A stretch of 64,000 nucleotides of DNA from Brachypodium distachyon (GCF_000005505.3 NC_016131.3:43981355-44045354); one strand, 5' to 3'. Positions 1 to 11,308 are shown, counted from the stretch's first letter. The notes: generated by a model not told the origin, from the letters alone. Numbers and translations are program-made.

Positions 1-62
1 TATCTACGTTAAAAAACGTCTAGATACATGTAAGGATAATTAATATGGATTGAAGGTAGTAC
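1..62. mobile_element. Right half of a Stowaway-like MITE, cut by the window edge
   Basis: The text around positions 15-35 (AAACGTCTAGATACATGTAA) matches the interior of the MITE copies at 23505, 45518 and 59262, and a degenerate right end with a gtagta terminus follows near 55-62. The left half lies outside the window. Confidence 0.4.
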
Positions 63-894
63 TTTATGCTAGAAATTTCTGCTAGAGATGCCATATTGAG
101 CTATATTCACCGACCAGATCACTCGATAAATTCATAACTCAAGGGCATGGACGGCTCATTGCCTGGATGGGGGTCATGGACCCCTAAAAATGCAAAACAA
201 AGTAAAAAATTTACTCCGTAGGAGTTACACTTAACCCAGGTGCACTGGAAGGTTAGCGGCAGCCATATGATAAGGAGTACTCCGTAGCATATTCCGAACA
301 GCTTTAGCGTATGTGCTCTTCTAATATTCGAAACAGAGGTTTCAGAACAAGCAAAACACTTTTTCGTTTCTTAAACAAAGCTGTCCCGTATCTTTAACTA
401 TGATCTGCCTTCGGAGTTCGGACGGAAGACACTATTTCTTGAGTGTCTATTGCTCAACCGGTTTATCTATCTATACCAACACATTAAATTGTAATTGGTG
501 GTGATAGTACAGGCGCCCTCGCCGTACGTCACTTCATCAAATTACAGATATGCCACTGCGCACGATCAAAAATCAGACCTTGACCGACATCGATCCTGCA
601 AGCCTCTTGACACCCTTTCCCGACTTGCCCCAACCACCCCCCCCCCCCCAACTGCCACATCTCCCTCCCTCTTCCTCCGCCCCACCACCTCCTCATCGTC
701 TTCGCCGCTGCCTCATCTCCCACATTGGCCACCAGACTGAGCTCTCGCCATATCGCCCCTCGCCGGCCTGTTCTGGCGCCACCTCCTCCCGCTGACCGGT
801 GCCTCTCCTCCGGCACACCGCACTCATGCCACTCGCCGCCTGCTGTCGTCCATTCTCTGTTTCCTTCAACGAGCTCGTTTAGTTCTGTTCTTTT
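63..894. other. Intergenic repeat DNA without a supported gene
   Basis: No open frame here looks like a protein. A word starting at 470 (TCTATACCAACACATTAAAT), followed by a GGTGGTGAT motif, is shared with 42319 and in part 59139 and is listed separately as a possible Helitron 5' end. From about 620 to 860 the sequence is C-rich and low in complexity (a run of about 11 C near 637), and reading frames there are artefacts of composition. Confidence 0.5.
470..545 (+). mobile_element. Possible Helitron 5' end (shared terminal word)
   Basis: The stretch starts A|TCTATACCAACAC, which resembles the TCTMTAYTA 5' terminus described for maize Helitrons. It is followed by an A/T-rich block, a GGTGGTGAT motif and CGCCGTACGTC. 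The same order of words occurs at 42319, and a weaker copy lies at 59139. A matching 3' hairpin plus CTAG end was not found nearby, so only the 5' end is proposed. Confidence 0.3.
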
Positions 895-905
895 CTCTAG
901 ATCGG
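895..905. repeat. Left target-site duplication of the MULE-like element
   Basis: CTCTAGATCGG is identical to 1794-1804 and directly abuts the inverted arms. Confidence 0.7.
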
Positions 906-1793
906 AGCTAATTGCACATTTCACTCATCTTTGGCAGGGTTATTGCGGAGAACACCTACTCGATGACTTTTTTTGCGAAACACCTACTCGACGTCTAATC
1001 CGTTGCGCAAAGGTCCTAATCCACGTTTGGCCTCGTTAACTAGCTTTCTGACCGGTGGGGCCCATTAGTCAGAGACAAGCATTTGCTCACCATGCAGCAC
1101 GTCCATTGCTTTTGTAGCGCCGCCGCTCGCACCTGCTGTTGCTCGCCTGCGGGTCGAGGAAGTGGCTTCGAGGGTCGCGGAGTCAAGCGGAGGAGGTCGC
1201 AGGCGCAGAGGTGGGCCATGGGGCGCCGGTCGGCGGCGGTGCCATCCCGACCCGCTGTTACACCTTGGGCTTCGAGGCGGCCGTGGGTGAGGCGGCGGCG
1301 GCGGTCAGAATCAGTGGGGCGCACGGCGATGCAGCACTCCGGTGATGGGAGGGGTGGCGGGGACGGTGCCTGCGAGCTCCATGGCAGCGGCCGGAATCGG
1401 GGCAGGCTGCCTTTGACTTGGGGGTGGGGACCGACGCAACTGCAGCTTGGCCAGAGGGAACGCCGAATCACCGGCGGGGACAACCAGGGGGCCGGCGGAG
1501 TCCTCCGGTGCGGTGGGCATGTGGACGACGGCCTCCATCACGGTGGCGGCGGCCGGAATTTCGGCGGCGGGCGGCGGGAGCAGTGGGTTGACCAAAGAAA
1601 AATGGTGAAAGTACCATCATGTCTCTGACGATTGGGTCCCAGTGGTCAGAAAGCTAGTAAACGAGGCCAAACGAGGATTAAGACCTTTGCGCAACGGATT
1701 AGACGTCGAGTGGGTGTTTCCCACAAAAAAGTCATCGAGTAGGTGTTCTCCGCAACAACCCTTCCAAAGATGAGTGGAATGTGCTATTTCCTC
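906..1793. mobile_element. Pack-MULE-like TIR element with GC-rich interior
   Basis: Two arms of about 175-180 bp are inverted copies of each other: 906-1081 on the left and 1614-1793 on the right. Both carry the shared stretch with CATCTTTGG, GCGGAGAACACCTACTCGAT and GACGTCTAATCCGTTGCGCA. The direct repeat CTCTAGATCGG flanks the element at 895-905 and 1794-1804, consistent with the 9-11 bp target duplication of Mutator-like elements. The interior (about 1085-1610) is much more GC-rich than the flanks and carries long overlapping frames on both strands but no transposase. In grasses this layout is typical of Pack-MULEs that have captured gene fragments. The captured gene was not identified. 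The minus-strand frame 1595-1311, starting with Met and rich in Pro and Ala, is the most protein-like. Confidence 0.7.
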
Positions 1794-1804
1794 CTCTAGA
1801 TCGG
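1794..1804. repeat. Right target-site duplication of the MULE-like element
   Basis: CTCTAGATCGG is identical to 895-905. Confidence 0.7.
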
Positions 1805-2199
1805 AAAAAAGCAGTCCCACCTACGCACACGCGATGCGCCTCCTCCACCCTCCTGGATCAGATCGCATCCATCTCCAAACCAACCTCCCCTCCACGATTC
1901 AAAAACGCATCCATCACCATTCACCAAACCAACCTCTTCAATCTAGCTCCTCGATACCAAAATGGTAAAGGGCTAGAGGGGTCTTGCTGGGCATTAATGG
2001 CAGCGGTTTTCAAAGGAAAATCAAGAGGATGATAAACGAAAAATTTATGGGTGGAATCGGTTCGTCAATCAGTGGGGATTAGTTTCCCACTTTATTTCAA
2101 AGAGAAACGACCGATTTGGTGGGATTCAAACATGTGGTGCCATGTTTGCAGCTGTGTCAGAGTGCCTTCTCTGTTCGTGGTCGTACGCCAAGAGGAAGA

Positions 2200-3110
2200 C
2201 GAAGAGAAGCCTCGCGTTGGGTTGCGCTGCCCTCGGCCAGGAGATGGGCCATGCATGGAGTGTCAGAGTGTCGCACCAGTGGCACCGGGGGTACCACCGT
2301 TGCGCGACGCGTGGGTCGCACCACTGGGTTCCCGGGAGGACCTCATCCCGGGCAGCAGCTAATAGGCTGCCCGGCAAGCCGCCGGCCCGGAAGGGCTAGC
2401 CTGGCTTCGGGGAATATTCCCGCCTGGCCGCCTCCTGGGAAGTCACTTGCCGGGAGGAGGGGTTCCCGGGCGCAGGCTCCCGTCGTGAGGGCGGGGCCGA
2501 GCAAGCAGAGCATAGTAAGGAGTACTTAGCCAAAGGGAGAGAGTACCCGGGAACTCAGCCGGCAACCTGTAAACACTTGGTTTTGCGATAATACAAGCTC
2601 AGACAAGCAGGACATAGAGTTTTACACCTCCGGGTGGCCCGAACCTGGGTAAAAACATGCGTACATGTGTTCCTAACTTGCATGCATTCTGGGTGCACCT
2701 CTTTGCAGGTCACGTACGCCATCGGCCACGCCGGCGATCGCCGGAGCGATCCCTGACGCCCCCGCCGAACCTAAAAGGGGGTGTGCCAGCACGCCCCCGG
2801 TGTCGGAGCCCCGTGCAACGACATCTGGCGCGCCAGGTAGGGGGTGCGAGAGGAGAGCTCGCCGGTGACCGCCGGTGGTAGTGTCTGCATCGACGTCGGC
2901 CTCGTCTTCTCCACCGACAGAGCTGGCCACCATGCCCCCCAAGCGGGCTGGTGACCTTCGGATCGACCCGCGTGAGGCGGTCGCACGACGCGCGACCCGC
3001 GTCCCTGAGTCCTCACGAGTGCAGCAGTCACGGCTGCCTCTCCCGCCTCCTCGGCCGTCAGCCGACAACCGGGTGAGGGGGCCGGCGGCCCCCAGCGCTG
3101 GGGCCAGAAT
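2200..3110 (+). mobile_element. Fragment of a second gypsy-type LTR retrotransposon (LTR end, primer site, gag start)
   Basis: A GC-rich block ends with GGTGTCGGAGCCCCGTGCAA and then ACATCTGGCGCGCCAGGTAG at about 2820-2840, which looks like an LTR 3' end followed by a tRNA primer-binding site. A short leader then leads to an ATG at 2931 opening an Ala/Arg/Pro-rich frame that resembles a gag N-terminus and breaks off near 3110. No pol or second LTR follows. A near copy of the LTR-end word (TGTCGGAGCCCCATGCAACG) reappears at about 3616, so the piece was probably rearranged. Confidence 0.5.
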
Positions 3111-4059
3111 AATTAAATGACACTTTTGCAGAAAAGCCCCTGTAATTTCAAATGATCATATCTTTTAATCTGTTTGGCCAAATTTAATGATCCACACCTT
3201 TTTGGAATCCTTAAGAAATGTAGAATCTTTTGGCACTGACCATTTTCAAATTTGAATTTTTGAATCACATTCAAATTACAGAATAGATTTTAATATCATT
3301 TAAATCATAACTAATTATTTAGAAGTCCTTTTTAAATGAAACCAGTGCCCAAAAATTTGTTTTATTATCCTCTGTCCATTGGGACAGAGAAATAAATATT
3401 TTTAATTAATTTGTTTGGCTGATGCCAATGAAACCTCATTTTAGGGTTTAAACCCCAACCTTTGCTATTTGTTTAAAACTCAAATTAGATGTGCCTGATT
3501 ATCAATGCTTTGGACTAGTAGATCACCCAAATAAAATCAAGCCACTCATGACACATGTTTTGCATCGCATCATAGCATACATTCTTTTGTCATGTTTGAA
3601 TTGTGTGTTTATGTGTCGGAGCCCCATGCAACGACACAGTGATATGGAGTGGGCAGTTACCAGAGGATAGTCTCATGGCTGATAAACACATTGTACTCGT
3701 TCTAGACATATGTGTTCATGAAACGTCAAACTTTAAAATCGGTATCTTAATACATTTCTCATTTTTCCGTAGAAACACACGGGTCTTTTGCTAGTAAGTT
3801 TTTATTTCTCTGTGGTCAATTATAGTCATCGGATCTTATCTTCTTACAGGAACCTTAATATTGAATCACCCAATTATTAAAATCGACTTAAAAATAATTA
3901 ATTTGTACTCGTCTTAAAAATATCAGAACCATTTCTTTCTACATATTGGTCCCACCTGTCAGGTGACACGTCGGGCAAACCTGACCCCGACCCAATAGCC
4001 CGTTAAACCTGCGTAACTCATCATTTCGGTGATAGACAATATGTATATATAGGCAAAAG
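3111..4059. other. AT-rich spacer, partly retrotransposon-derived
   Basis: No gene is supported. The AT-rich text at 3120-3600 resembles non-coding internal sequence of LTR elements. The word at about 3616-3635 repeats the retrotransposon word seen at about 2800-2817. The rest shows nothing recognisable. Confidence 0.4.
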
Positions 4060-4432
4060 AATCAATACGACTGACCACCACAGTGTACGACAAGGGTTGG
4101 ACGGCGTAAATGTTATCAAAATCTTGAAATTTGTCCCACAACACCATCACAATAGTATAAGATGATCCAACGGTACGATCGGAAAAACATGATTGGATGT
4201 GTCGGAGGCAAAAAAAAACAAGGAATTTCAATTCGTTAGTGGACATATATTGCTCTGAGCTATTGTTTTTTTTTAGCGCGGCCACTTACGGTCATATTTT
4301 TTTCAATGGCACCGGTTGATCCTCAGATACTATTGTGATGGTGATGTGGTATAAATTTCAAGATTTTTGGAAACTATTCCACCGTCCAACCCTTATCCTA
4401 CACTGGGGTGGTCAGTTGTACTAAAACCACCA
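4060..4432. repeat. Fold-back sequence: imperfect inverted repeat with arms of about 120 bp
   Basis: The arm at about 4060-4185 is an imperfect inverted copy of the arm at about 4305-4430. Matching words include ACTATTGTGATGGTG, AATTTCAAGATTTT, CCGTCCAACCCTT and GGTGGTCAGT. The spacer of about 120 bp holds A and T runs. It could be a degenerate MITE or foldback element or an old inverted duplication. No clear target duplication was found. Confidence 0.6.
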
Positions 4433-4472
4433 TAATTAGCGTAAGTATGTGCGTCTACAATATAATTACTGT

Positions 4473-5291
4473 TGTTGTAGTAAAATAAAACCCTTATATG
4501 GGCCGGGCCATAAATCCTATGAGGCGACGACTAAGTCAACTTTTCTCAGCACGAGTCAACGCGCCAACGTGGCGTGGTCAATCCTACGTGGCAAGAGAAG
4601 ACAAGTTAATAAGTCAAACCTCTCATGCCATGCTCAAAGGGAGAATTGAGCTTGAGTAGGGGCAAGAAAGGTGTGACGAGGGGACCCTTAGTCCATGGTG
4701 GACCATGGACCAAGCCCCACTTTTCCCACTTGGTGCACACAAAATCTATAGACCAAGAAGCTACTTTTACCATTTTGTCCCACTTTTCTCTCTCCCTTAA
4801 GGGTAGCCATGGTCTTTTGTCATGGACCCCTAGGCTATAAATACCTCCCCATGGGGGCATGTACCATTCACTCTCAACTTGAATAAAATCAAGGGGAGAG
4901 GGCTAGAGAGCCTCTTTGAGAGGAGTTCTAGTTTAGAGATCTCGGGAAGCCTCGTTCGGCCCGAGCCCGAAGGAGAGGGAATCGGGTTAGAGTCCTAAGG
5001 GTATCTCGGCCTCGCTACTTGGGAAGCCTCGTTCGGCCCAAGTACGAGGCGGCCCCTTTCGACTTCTCGCTAAGTGATTCGGGGAGCCTCGATCGAACCG
5101 AAACACCTTGGCTAACGATTTCCTCGAAGCCTCTCCTAACATATGACTAACCTATCCAAAAAATATCAACGTGTCAACTTGTCCAAGTGTACGGCGACCT
5201 TCGCTATAAGGCTGACGTACACGACCTACTTTTAGGCACTTGTGCCATCAAGTTTTGGCACCCCTTACTCTAATTGTTGTCGAGAACAACA
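4473..5291 (+). repeat. 5' LTR of the Tat-type element
   Basis: It starts TGTTGTAG and ends GAACAACA, giving TGTTG...CAACA inverted tips. It matches the 3' LTR over nearly its whole length with scattered substitutions. A TATA-like CTATAAATACC at about 4833 is conserved in the other LTR and is the likely promoter. Compared with the 3' LTR it lacks about 24 bp near 5145, where the 3' copy carries GGTCGTACCCGCAGGGTTGA. Confidence 0.9.
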
Positions 5292-5295
5292 ACAG

Positions 5296-5313
5296 TGGCG
5301 CCGAACGTGGGGA
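5296..5313 (+). other. Primer-binding site of the Tat-type element
   Basis: TGGCGCCGAACGTGGGGA follows the 5' LTR after a spacer of a few bases, the position and TGGCGCC form expected for a tRNA primer site. The tRNA was not identified. Confidence 0.7.
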
Positions 5314-5337
5314 ACCCTCGCCGCAATTGAAGATTTA

Positions 5338-5558
5338 ATGGCCCCGACGAAGCCTACTTCATCGGGTCCCCAACTTGCCGCGAAGTCTACACGGTTGCAA
5401 ACAAAGAAAGCAAGTGCCTCGGGGGCTCCCGAGGAAGAAGGAATCCTCACCAATCCGAACGTCGCTGCAAGTATGGCCGCTACGACGGAAGTGGTGGTCG
5501 CCTCTTCGCTCCTGGCCGTCCCAGAAGGAACCGCGGTGCTCGAAACCGTCGTAGGCGG
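5338..5558 (+). pseudogene. gag N-terminus of the Tat-type element (split by the nested element)
   Basis: An ATG about 25 bases after the primer site opens a frame rich in Ala, Ser and Thr, as gag N-termini of this group are. The host sequence stops at the TGTCG start of the nested LTR at 5559. The frame runs on to a stop at 5604 only by reading into that LTR. The rest of gag resumes near 8735. Confidence 0.7.
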
Positions 5559-6353
5559 TGTCGGGGGGATGACCCCGGGTAGGGTCATGACGACACAACT
5601 CTAGCCGAGATAACGGAGGCAAAGCCAGCATAGTAACTTATGCCGGCATCATAAAGTTAAACTAACGATAAGCCGGCATAGTTTTCTTATCTTGTAAGTT
5701 TGCAGGATAAGGACGAACCCCTCGACCTCGGCGGTGCCGAGATCCTTCAACGGTCTTATCCTGACCACGCGGTGCAAAGTAAAGCAGCCACATCATCGTC
5801 TCAGAAAAGCAGTCAATGCCTGCGTACCGGTGCCAGGTGACCACGCTAAAGAGGCACCGAAAGGGAATCTACGACGGAAGCCGGCAGAGGATAGCTGTAC
5901 CCGTTGCAGGCTGGCAGGAAAAAGTAAATTTGTCTTGTCGCCTGCGATATTGCCTGGAGGGAACCGAGCCGCGTGCCCGGCGGGGCCAAAGGAAGGTGAC
6001 GTTGGACTCGGCCCGCATGTCAGTGTGACATTCCTGGCCCATAAATAGAGCACTACACCTCCCTAGAGAGGAGATTGAGCACTTAGACATTTTAGGGTTT
6101 CCCCTTCTCCTTCTTCTTCGTCAAGAATACAGCTCAAGGAGCACCATTGTAGAGCTTTCCTATCTCGGCTAATACAACAAAGCAGAAGTAGGAGTCTTAC
6201 CTCGGCAAGAGGGCTTCGATTCTGGGTAAATCTGTGTGCTCTTGTGTGAACCGTGCGTGTTCTTCTTCACGTCCTCCCTCCTTCGGATCCTCCTTCGTCC
6301 ATCGGCCCCAAGTTAAACCATCATATGGCATCTGCCGTGACACCACCACGACA
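5559..6353 (+). repeat. 5' LTR of the nested element
   Basis: It starts TGTCGGGGGGATGACCCC and ends CCACCACGACA, so the tips TGTCG and CGACA are inverted copies. A TATA-like CATAAATAGAGC lies at about 6040. Only one copy is present in the window. Confidence 0.75.
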
Positions 6354-6354
6354 A

Positions 6355-6372
6355 TTGGCGCCCACCGTGGGG
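6355..6372 (+). other. Primer-binding site of the nested element
   Basis: TTGGCGCCCACCGTGGGG lies one base after the LTR end and has the TGGCGCC form typical of plant gypsy primer sites. Confidence 0.65.
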
Positions 6373-6676
6373 CCAGCAGCGGCGCTGGCTGGAGTTTTCA
6401 TCCGGACCGGAAGCTTCCTCGTCACCGGAGAACGCGTGGTCTCCGGTTTGGTCCAGAGATTCGGTTCTCTGGCTTCATCGACAACAACGCGGGCTACTTC
6501 AACAACGCTCCGCTTCCCTGTGCAGGCCGCTTCATCAACTTCGGCATGCACGAGGTCTATGTTGCTACTGACAGCCCTTACAGGTACCCAGAGCAAGTGG
6601 TGATGGCTAAAGACCCTCCTGCCCTCCGCACGGCTCGCGGCCGGCATGTCGACTGCCCGCTGACCGTGTAGAGGTC

Positions 6677-8735
6677 ATGGTGACGGCTCATGGCGCTGAC
6701 GCTAGAAGGGACGCTGCGGGAAGTGGCGCAGTCCCAACCAAATCTGGCAGAACGGCGAAGCTGCCCCTGGAGAAGCCGGAGAATATCGCTGCTCAAGCAG
6801 GCACGTCGGCCCTGCCGCCGAAGCCGACCCAGCTCCAGGCTTCCATCGAGCGGTTAACTATGGCGGTAGCATCAAACGCTAACCCAGCCCAGCTGCAGGC
6901 GGAGTTAGAGTTGGAAAGACAGAAGCTGCTAAAGGAGGCAGTCGACGTCGGCAGCGCTCGACAACAGCTCGAAATCTCGCTTCGTGAGTATAACAGAGCT
7001 CATGGTCTTAGTTCTACTTCGTTTACTAACCCTAGCAGAGTCAGGGAGGTGCGCAACCGTGGCAAGAACTTGAATGCCGAGATGGCAAGAGATGGCAGGG
7101 GTGTGCCAGCTGTGTCGGCAAGTTTTGCCTCGGCACTTAAGCTGAAGTACAATACCCCAACCAAAAATCTCAGGGCTGCCGAGGCTGCGGCTGAAGAGTT
7201 GCCGAATCTTACGGGAGAGGCACTTCGGCAGCAGCAGCTGGGCGTAAAAGAGCTGCTACAAACAGCAAATGAGCAGAATGAGGCATACATGAGAGTGCAC
7301 GGTAAACCCGATGCATCGCAGGTCATTCATTCGGCCGCAGACGCTGGTGGCCGAGTTAACAAACAAGCGTCCTCACCTGGTGGCAAACGGGACAAAAGCG
7401 TTAACTCTGGCCGGGATAAGCAGTTGGAACGCTATGGCCCGGCGCTGGCCGATAAACAAATAGTCAGAAGGGTTGGTGACAGCTAAAGTGGTCTGCGTCC
7501 CGGCGGCAACCGCTGAGATCAGCAGGAGCGTTACTCATATGATCGTGGGCACCGACCTCAGGATCCGGCACCCAAGACTGCTGCGGGACAGCACGGTGTC
7601 GGGCGCAACCCCATGTATCGAGGTGAAGATCGCCGTTATGACCGTTACGATGACGGATACTCGCCATGTCTGACGAGGGTTATATCAGGCGAGAGCGCGA
7701 CAATCTCGATCCGCTCGGAGGCCGAATTGGGAACATGCAGGTTTCGCCCCTGGATGCTCAACACCGGCTTGATAGAATTTATCTATCCGAACTTCTGGAG
7801 GAGCAAGGCCCTCTGGGACCGCGTTGTTTCTCGTATCGGATCATGAGGGAAAGACCAACCCCGGGTTTCCAGCTGCCCAGGGGCACAAGAACGTATGACG
7901 ACATCACTAAGCCGGAAGATTGGCTGGAAGACTATGTCATGGCAGTAAGCGTGGCAGGTGCAATCGCAGATGGGCAGTGCATTACGTACCCCAGATGCTT
8001 GTAGGACTGGCAAGGATATGGCTAAACAACTTGCCGGAGAGCAGCATCAACTGCTGGATTGATTTTGAGGAAGCCTTTGTCAGCAACTTTACCAGCACTT
8101 ACAAGAGGCCGAACCGCCCTCAACAGTTGTCCATGTGTAAGCAAAGAGACAACGAAATCGACCGGGATTACCTGACAAGATGGAACAATCTCCGCAACTC
8201 CTGTGAGGGGATAGTGGAATCGCAAGCCATAGCGTGGTTCGCCCAAGGATGTCGGCACGACAGCATGCTATGGCAGAGACTGCAAAGAGAGATCCCGACC
8301 ACTCTATCTGAAATGATCAGGATCGCCGACACGTATGCACTTGGCGATCCGACTCAGCCATCGCTGATGCCGGCGGAACCACTAAGGGAGCAGCCGACAT
8401 ACAATCCTGCAGGGATTTTCTGGAGGAATGATCATCAAGATCACCGCAACAAAAGAAGGGATGACAGGAAAGATTACCGATACGGGCCAGCCCATGTCGC
8501 TGCAGTTCAGGCCTACATGATGCCGGTTCCAACCAGCGTCAAAAAACAGGAAATCAGCAATGGGTCAACAAGGGGGAGCAAAAGAACCCCTGGCAGGATA
8601 AGCCGAAGTATACTTTTGAGGTGATGTTGGATCAGCCGTGTCGTTTTCACATGACTAACCCCAACAAGCCGGCAAACCACACAACGCGGCAATGCAGCTG
8701 GATGCAACGAGCCGAGAACGGCGAGGCAAGCCCTC
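6677..8735 (+). pseudogene. Broken gag of the nested element
   Basis: The longest open piece (6677-7486) has an N-terminal region followed by Gln/Glu/Lys-rich, probably coiled-coil sequence. The retrotransposon gag core continues in other frames at 7666-8004 and about 8000-8624, with the words RPTPGFQLPRGTRTYDD, VGLARIWLNNLP, CWIDFEEAFVSNF and RDYLTRWNNLRNSC. It ends with a Cys/His-rich tail near 8635-8700 (CRFH, then NHTTRQC) resembling the gag zinc-knuckle region. At least three frameshifts or stops (about 7486, 7665 and 7940-8004) prevent translation. It serves no coding role now. Confidence 0.75.
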
Positions 8736-10091
8736 GACACTCACCGACGTAGTGGCAAGGATCGGCGAGCTGCCTACGGTTGCCGCCCCCGCAGGGGATA
8801 CGGAACTTGGCATGCCTCGTTCGATGGGCTTCGCGCTACCTTCCGTAAAACCGGTAGTGACCCTGCCCTCGGAACCTACAAGAGGAAATAATGTGGCGTC
8901 AGGAGGATCCGCGCTAGAAAACCAAGGAGTCCTGGCCTACGACCCCTCCAACCCGGGACTGCCTTCGCTGGCGCTCGCCGCGACCACCAATGGAGCTCCT
9001 TGGTATCATCCTTATTGGGGGCTTCCGCTGCAAGGCGCTCTCCAAGTCACGCATGCTCAGCACCAACCTCGCTTTATGAGCGCCCCGCAAGCGCCCCTTG
9101 CTCCCCCCGTTGGGGTCGAGCAAGGTGGCAACAAGCTACCGCCTCAAGCTGCGCCTCGTGGGGAACGAGACCCCAACGTGCATGGGAACGAGCAAGTGGC
9201 GGAGTCCGGAGCTCGTGCCGGCGGCGAAAGGAATTCCCGTCGACGCACCGACCCCCCAAGGAAACGCCGAGATCATTCTCCCAGCGACCCTTCTAGCGAC
9301 GAAAGCGACTCCAACGGAGGAGGACCTCATCGCCGAAGGAACCGTAAAGACCGACTGACTTGTAACCCACTCACGTGGGAAATCCAAGACGCACCTTTTC
9401 CGCCAAGGTTCAAGCCGCCTACAATACGGCCGTACGACGAGGAGTCAAATCCCCTTCAATTCTATCTGCTCGCGCTCACCGGGATGGCGCAAACTTGGTT
9501 TTATAACCTGACGGAAGAACTCCGTGCACTCGTGGGAGCGCCTCCAAGAGGTCTTCATCGCCAACTTTCAAGGAAACTTCAAAGAACCCGTGCAGGCTCA
9601 CGAGCTATACGCCGTGAAACAAAAGCCGGGGGAATCCCTCCGAAGCTTCTTCCATCGCTTCACGAAGGTACGAAACCAAATCACCAACCCACCGTCGACC
9701 ACCGTGATCAAAGCATGCATGCAAGGCCTTCTCCAAGAGAAGTGAACCGGGCCCTGAGTCGCAATCCCCCAAGGACGACCGAGGAGCTTTATCAAATCTT
9801 GCAAGAATACGCCCAGGGTGAAGACGGGGACATTGCCAAAAAGGACGCGCGGCGCACCGCTCCCGAAGGAACTCCCTTGTCCGACAAACCCCCTGCGCCT
9901 GCTTCATCTTCCAAGAAGAAGAGGAGGTGGGGAAAAAAGGCCCCCAACGACCAAGCCCGAAAAATCTTCGCCGTCGAAGGACAAGTATCGTCCCAAAAGA
10001 CTTGGCAACCCAAGAAGCCACCTCGTCCCGCCGAGGGAAGAACTGGAAGATGCCTCATCCATAACTCGGCAAGCCACAGCACCAAAGAGTG
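8735..10091 (+). pseudogene. gag of the Tat-type element, main part
   Basis: The open frame 8692-10092 holds most of it. An Arg/Asp/Ser-rich linker is followed by the gag core (words PPTIRPYDEESNP, ALTGMAQTWFYNL). The core shifts frame near 9520 into 9524-9745 (WERLQEVFIANFQGNF, VKQKPGESLRSFFHRFTKVRNQI) and back near 9745. Compared with related gags about 25-30 residues appear to be missing between NPLQ and FYLLALTG, an in-frame deletion. A basic tail and a Cys/His-rich segment (CLIHNSASHSTKEC) end the protein. It is non-functional as it stands. Confidence 0.8.
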
Positions 10092-11281
10092 AAACACTCT
10101 CATCGCCGCTCGCGAAGAGTTCCAGGCACGAATGCAGACCCGGCGCAAGGATGAGAAAACAGCCGAGGCTCCACGCCCCGAAAACGTCCTCGTTGCTGAC
10201 CTAGTACCTAAGGAGGATAACCTCCCGTTTCAGGAACCCGGGCATCACGTCGGAGTGATACTTGGCGGCTCCGCCACAGGCTGGGGATCGAAGCGGCAAC
10301 GCATGGAGTATGCTCGTGAAGTCAACGTCCTGGGAACCTTCACCCGACACCACCACCAAAGTAGGCGAGCGTCCCGGTCGCCTTCACCGAAGAAGACGCC
10401 AAGGGGATACGCTTCCCACACGACGACGCCCTCTTCGTGGCAGCGATCGTCGCCAATTGTGAGCCCAAGAAGATTCTTGTGGATGGCGGAAGCTCCACCA
10501 ACATCCTATATCTGAGCACGTTGAAGAAGCTGATGGAACCACAAGGGGATACAAGAACGGCTCGTTGTAGCCATCCCTTTATCCTCTCACCGGCTTCGTG
10601 CCAGGGAAGTCCATTCGGCCGCTTGGACAAATTGAGTTCCTCACGACCTTCAGAGACGCCACGAATCATCGAACCGAGCTCGTGCGCTTTGACGTGGTGG
10701 ATATGGAGGCCTCCTTCAACACCATCCTCGGGAGGACGACGCTAAACCGTCTCTGCGTCGCCATCCACCACAACTTATTGTGTATGAAGATCCCAGGCCC
10801 AAAAGGCATGATAGCGGTCCGCGGCGAGCAATCTTCCTATCGGAAGATACTCTACCGCCATGAGACCAAGTGCACCGAAAAGGAAGAATCATCCAAGAGT
10901 ATCAACATGCTTTCGAATGCAGGAGCATCCGAAACCGATCACCCAGAGCGCTACATCCCTAAGGCCCTCCCCGAAGGAGAACTCAAGGAGGTACGCGTCT
11001 CCCAAGAAGACACCACGTGCACTGTGAAGATCGGAGCCGACCTCCCGAGTAAACTCGAGGAAGAACTCGTCAACCTACTTCGAAAGAATTCCGATCTCTT
11101 CGCTTGGTCACCTTCCGACATGGGAGGAGTCCCGCGTGACTTCATGGAGCATCGCCTCGCCGTGAGGCCCGAAAAAGCTCCCGTAAAGCAAAAGCTTCGG
11201 AAACTCTCCACCGAGCGAAGCGAGGTCATCAAGCAAGAAATCGCCAAACTCTCCGACGCCGGGCTAATCCGAGAAGTTTGA
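10092..11281 (+). pseudogene. pol, protease and start of RT (Tat-type element)
   Basis: The aspartic-protease motif reads ILVDGGSSTNILYLSTLKKL at about 10473-10530 (Asp-Gly-Gly in place of the usual Asp-Ser/Thr-Gly, common in this lineage). The protease C-terminus continues in another frame at 10598 with VVDMEASFNTILGRTTLNRL. The RT N-terminus follows (FAWSPSDMGGVP, RLAVRPEKAPVKQKLRKLS, EIAKLSDAGLIREV). A stop at 11279-11281 replaces the usual junction into the next RT block. Frameshifts lie near 10380 and 10560. Confidence 0.85.
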
Positions 11282-11308
11282 CACCCTGAATGATTAGCCA
11301 ATCCACTT

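Larger units (their letters stand above)
5559..8735 (+). mobile_element. Nested gypsy-type retrotransposon, 5' LTR to gag only
   Basis: An LTR (5559-6353), primer site and broken gag are inserted in the gag of the older element. There is no protease, RT, integrase or 3' LTR before host gag sequence resumes near 8735. A deletion after insertion, or recombination between elements, is the simplest explanation. The right boundary is accurate only to within about 30 bp. Confidence 0.75.

Noticed and set aside
1040..1628. A stand-alone gene between 1.0 and 1.6 kb
   Set aside because: The frames lie inside the inverted arms of the MULE-like element and lack introns, promoter or family motifs; a captured fragment is more likely.
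4449..4860. Small frames inside the 5' LTR
   Set aside because: They lie wholly in the LTR, are not conserved in frame in the 3' LTR and have no motif.
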